Shown: in pieces, positions 63,080 to 64,000 of the stretch
How positions within the stretch are numbered: the first letter of the stretch is position 1
How the letters are laid out: every line of letters starts with the position of its first letter
NCBI RefSeq assembly: GCF_040706555.1
Contig: NZ_JAPDRH010000005.1
Location: forward strand, 62,001 to 126,000
DNA length: 64,000 nt
Reading direction: 5' to 3'
DNA from: Lentisalinibacter salinarum
GTDB taxonomy: Bacteria > Pseudomonadota > Gammaproteobacteria > Steroidobacterales > Woeseiaceae
The notes under the pieces: model-generated
The model's database searches: none
What the model was told of the DNA's origin: nothing
The model's input: only the letters and a program-made list of their open reading frames with translations
Program-made: the position numbers and the translations under genes

Positions 63080-64000
63080 TCAGTCAGCCCGCGTAACCCG
63101 GAGTACCTCCTCCAGGGTGGTAACGCCGGAGAGGACCTTGGTGCGACCGTCGTCGCGGATGCTCGGGCTGAGATTGCGGGCGTATTTCTCCAGCTCGTGC
63201 TCGCCGGCACCGTCGTGGATCATCGTGCGCATGTGATCGTCCACGGGCACCAGTTCGTAGATGCCGGTACGGCCCCGGAAACCGCCGTCCTCGACGTCGC
63301 CGGCCCGGTAGATGGTCGGCGGGTTGTCGGGGTCGGCCTTCAGGACGCGGCATTCGTACTCCCGGGCCGTATAGGGCACCTTGGTGTCGTCGTCGAGTAC
63401 GCGCACCAGGCGCTGGGCCAGGACGCCGATGAGGCTGGACGACAGCAGGAAGGGCTCAACGCCCATGTCGCGCAGGCGGGTCACCGCGCCCACGGCGGTG
63501 TTCGTGTGCAGGGTCGAGAGCACGAGGTGGCCGGTCAGCGACGCCTGCACGGCGATCTCGGCCGTCTCCAGGTCGCGGATCTCACCGACCATCACCACGT
63601 CCGGGTCCTGGCGCAGGATGGCGCGCAGACCCCGGGCGAAGGTCATCTCCACCTTGGTATTCACCTGGGTCTGGCCGATGCCGTCGATGTAGTACTCGAT
63701 CGGGTCCTCCACCGTCATGATGTTGCGGCTGTTGTCGTTGATGCGCTCCAGCGCCGCATACAGCGTGGTGGTCTTGCCCGAGCCGGTGGGGCCGGTGACC
63801 AGCAGGATGCCGTGGGGCTTGTGGATGAGTTCGTCCATGGTGCGCTGGGAAGCCTGGTCCATGCCCAGCGAATTGAGATCCAGGCGCCCCGCCTGCTTGT
63901 CCAGCAGACGCAGCACTACCCGCTCGCCATGCCCGGACGGGATGGTGGAGACGCGCACGTCGACGGCGCGTCCGGCGATGCGCAGCGAGATGCGGCCGTC
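63080..64000 (-). CDS. gspE: type II secretion ATPase GspE, truncated by window end
   Basis: The C-terminal 306 residues are visible; the frame is open to the last base. Walker A GPTGSGKTTTLYAALE, the Asp box EDPIEYYIDGIGQ, Walker B MVGEIRDLETAEIA and the His box LVLSTLHTN are intact, so the motor should hydrolyse ATP. The two CxxC pairs that form a zinc-binding loop in most GspE proteins are missing: the region between ARE and FRGRTGIYEL reads YECRVLKADPDNPP with one cysteine only. Confidence 0.92.
   Translation of the reverse strand, partial: DGRISLRIAGRAVDVRVSTIPSGHGERVVLRLLDKQAGRLDLNSLGMDQASQRTMDELIHKPHGILLVTGPTGSGKTTTLYAALERINDNSRNIMTVEDPIEYYIDGIGQTQVNTKVEMTFARGLRAILRQDPDVVMVGEIRDLETAEIAVQASLTGHLVLSTLHTNTAVGAVTRLRDMGVEPFLLSSSLIGVLAQRLVRVLDDDTKVPYTAREYECRVLKADPDNPPTIYRAGDVEDGGFRGRTGIYELVPVDDHMRTMIHDGAGEHELEKYARNLSPSIRDDGRTKVLSGVTTLEEVLRVTRAD

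Overview
The window is one continuous stretch of GC-rich chromosome (roughly two thirds G+C by eye), densely packed with conserved housekeeping and envelope genes. Gene order is typical of Gammaproteobacteria: recJ-prfB-lysS, sdhCDAB-sdhE, rpoE-rseABC-lepA-lepB-rnc-era-recO-pdxJ-acpS, and a long block (lol genes, comEC, exbBD, lpxK, kdsB, ptp, rne, rluC, maf, yceD, rpmF, plsX, fabH) that matches the order I remember from Pseudomonas. The RpfE-type gene before recJ recalls the Xanthomonas rpf cluster. The genus cannot be named from this sequence alone. I saw no tRNA, rRNA, CRISPR array, insertion sequence, prophage or attachment site.

Layout: (1) 2-6188: RpfE-like fragment, recJ, prfB with its programmed +1 frameshift, lysS, and convergent ygfZ. 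(2) 6307-10725: succinate dehydrogenase, including a 57-residue SDHAF4-type assembly factor ahead of sdhC, then sdhE and a YgfX-like gene. (3) 10853-13939: envelope stress sigma factor RpoE, its regulators RseA/B/C and a glutaredoxin-like protein, with a sigma-E-type promoter in front. (4) 14032-20655: lepA, lepB, DUF4845, rnc, era, recO, pdxJ, acpS. (5) 20668-26183: PolB-like exonuclease, rlmD, nagZ, a phosphoribosyltransferase, methylthioinosine phosphorylase and a PAS/degenerate GGDEF protein. (6) 26189-31133 (minus): csiV, mfd and a small BamE-like secreted protein, with a strong terminator between the last two. (7) 31239-35886: sfsA, a lipoprotein-release transporter (two permeases plus LolD), DUF2062. 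(8) 35952-42870: comEC, exbBD, msbA, lpxK, kdsB (DNA uptake, energisation, lipid A and KDO supply). (9) 42874-52380: glycerate kinase, LMW phosphatase, rne with a long leader, rluC, maf/yceF, yceD-rpmF-plsX-fabH. (10) 52394-54482: DUF1232 protein, L,D-transpeptidase and a Lpp/OprI-like lipoprotein that is its plausible substrate. (11) 54635-61404: DUF2799 lipoprotein divergent from the SOS mutagenesis operon lexA-imuA-imuB-dnaE2, with two LexA boxes. (12) 61409-64000 (minus): an acidic small protein and gspF-gspE, with gspE cut by the window end.

Most of the content is ordinary and well known. I found no convincing wholly new system. The points most worth a second look are regulatory: two back-to-back palindromes ending in a terminator against the mfd start codon; a lipoprotein gene whose first codons are the LexA operator; an upstream ORF coupled to rpoE; a hairpin in place of the plsX ribosome-binding site; and a GspE that has lost its tetracysteine zinc motif.
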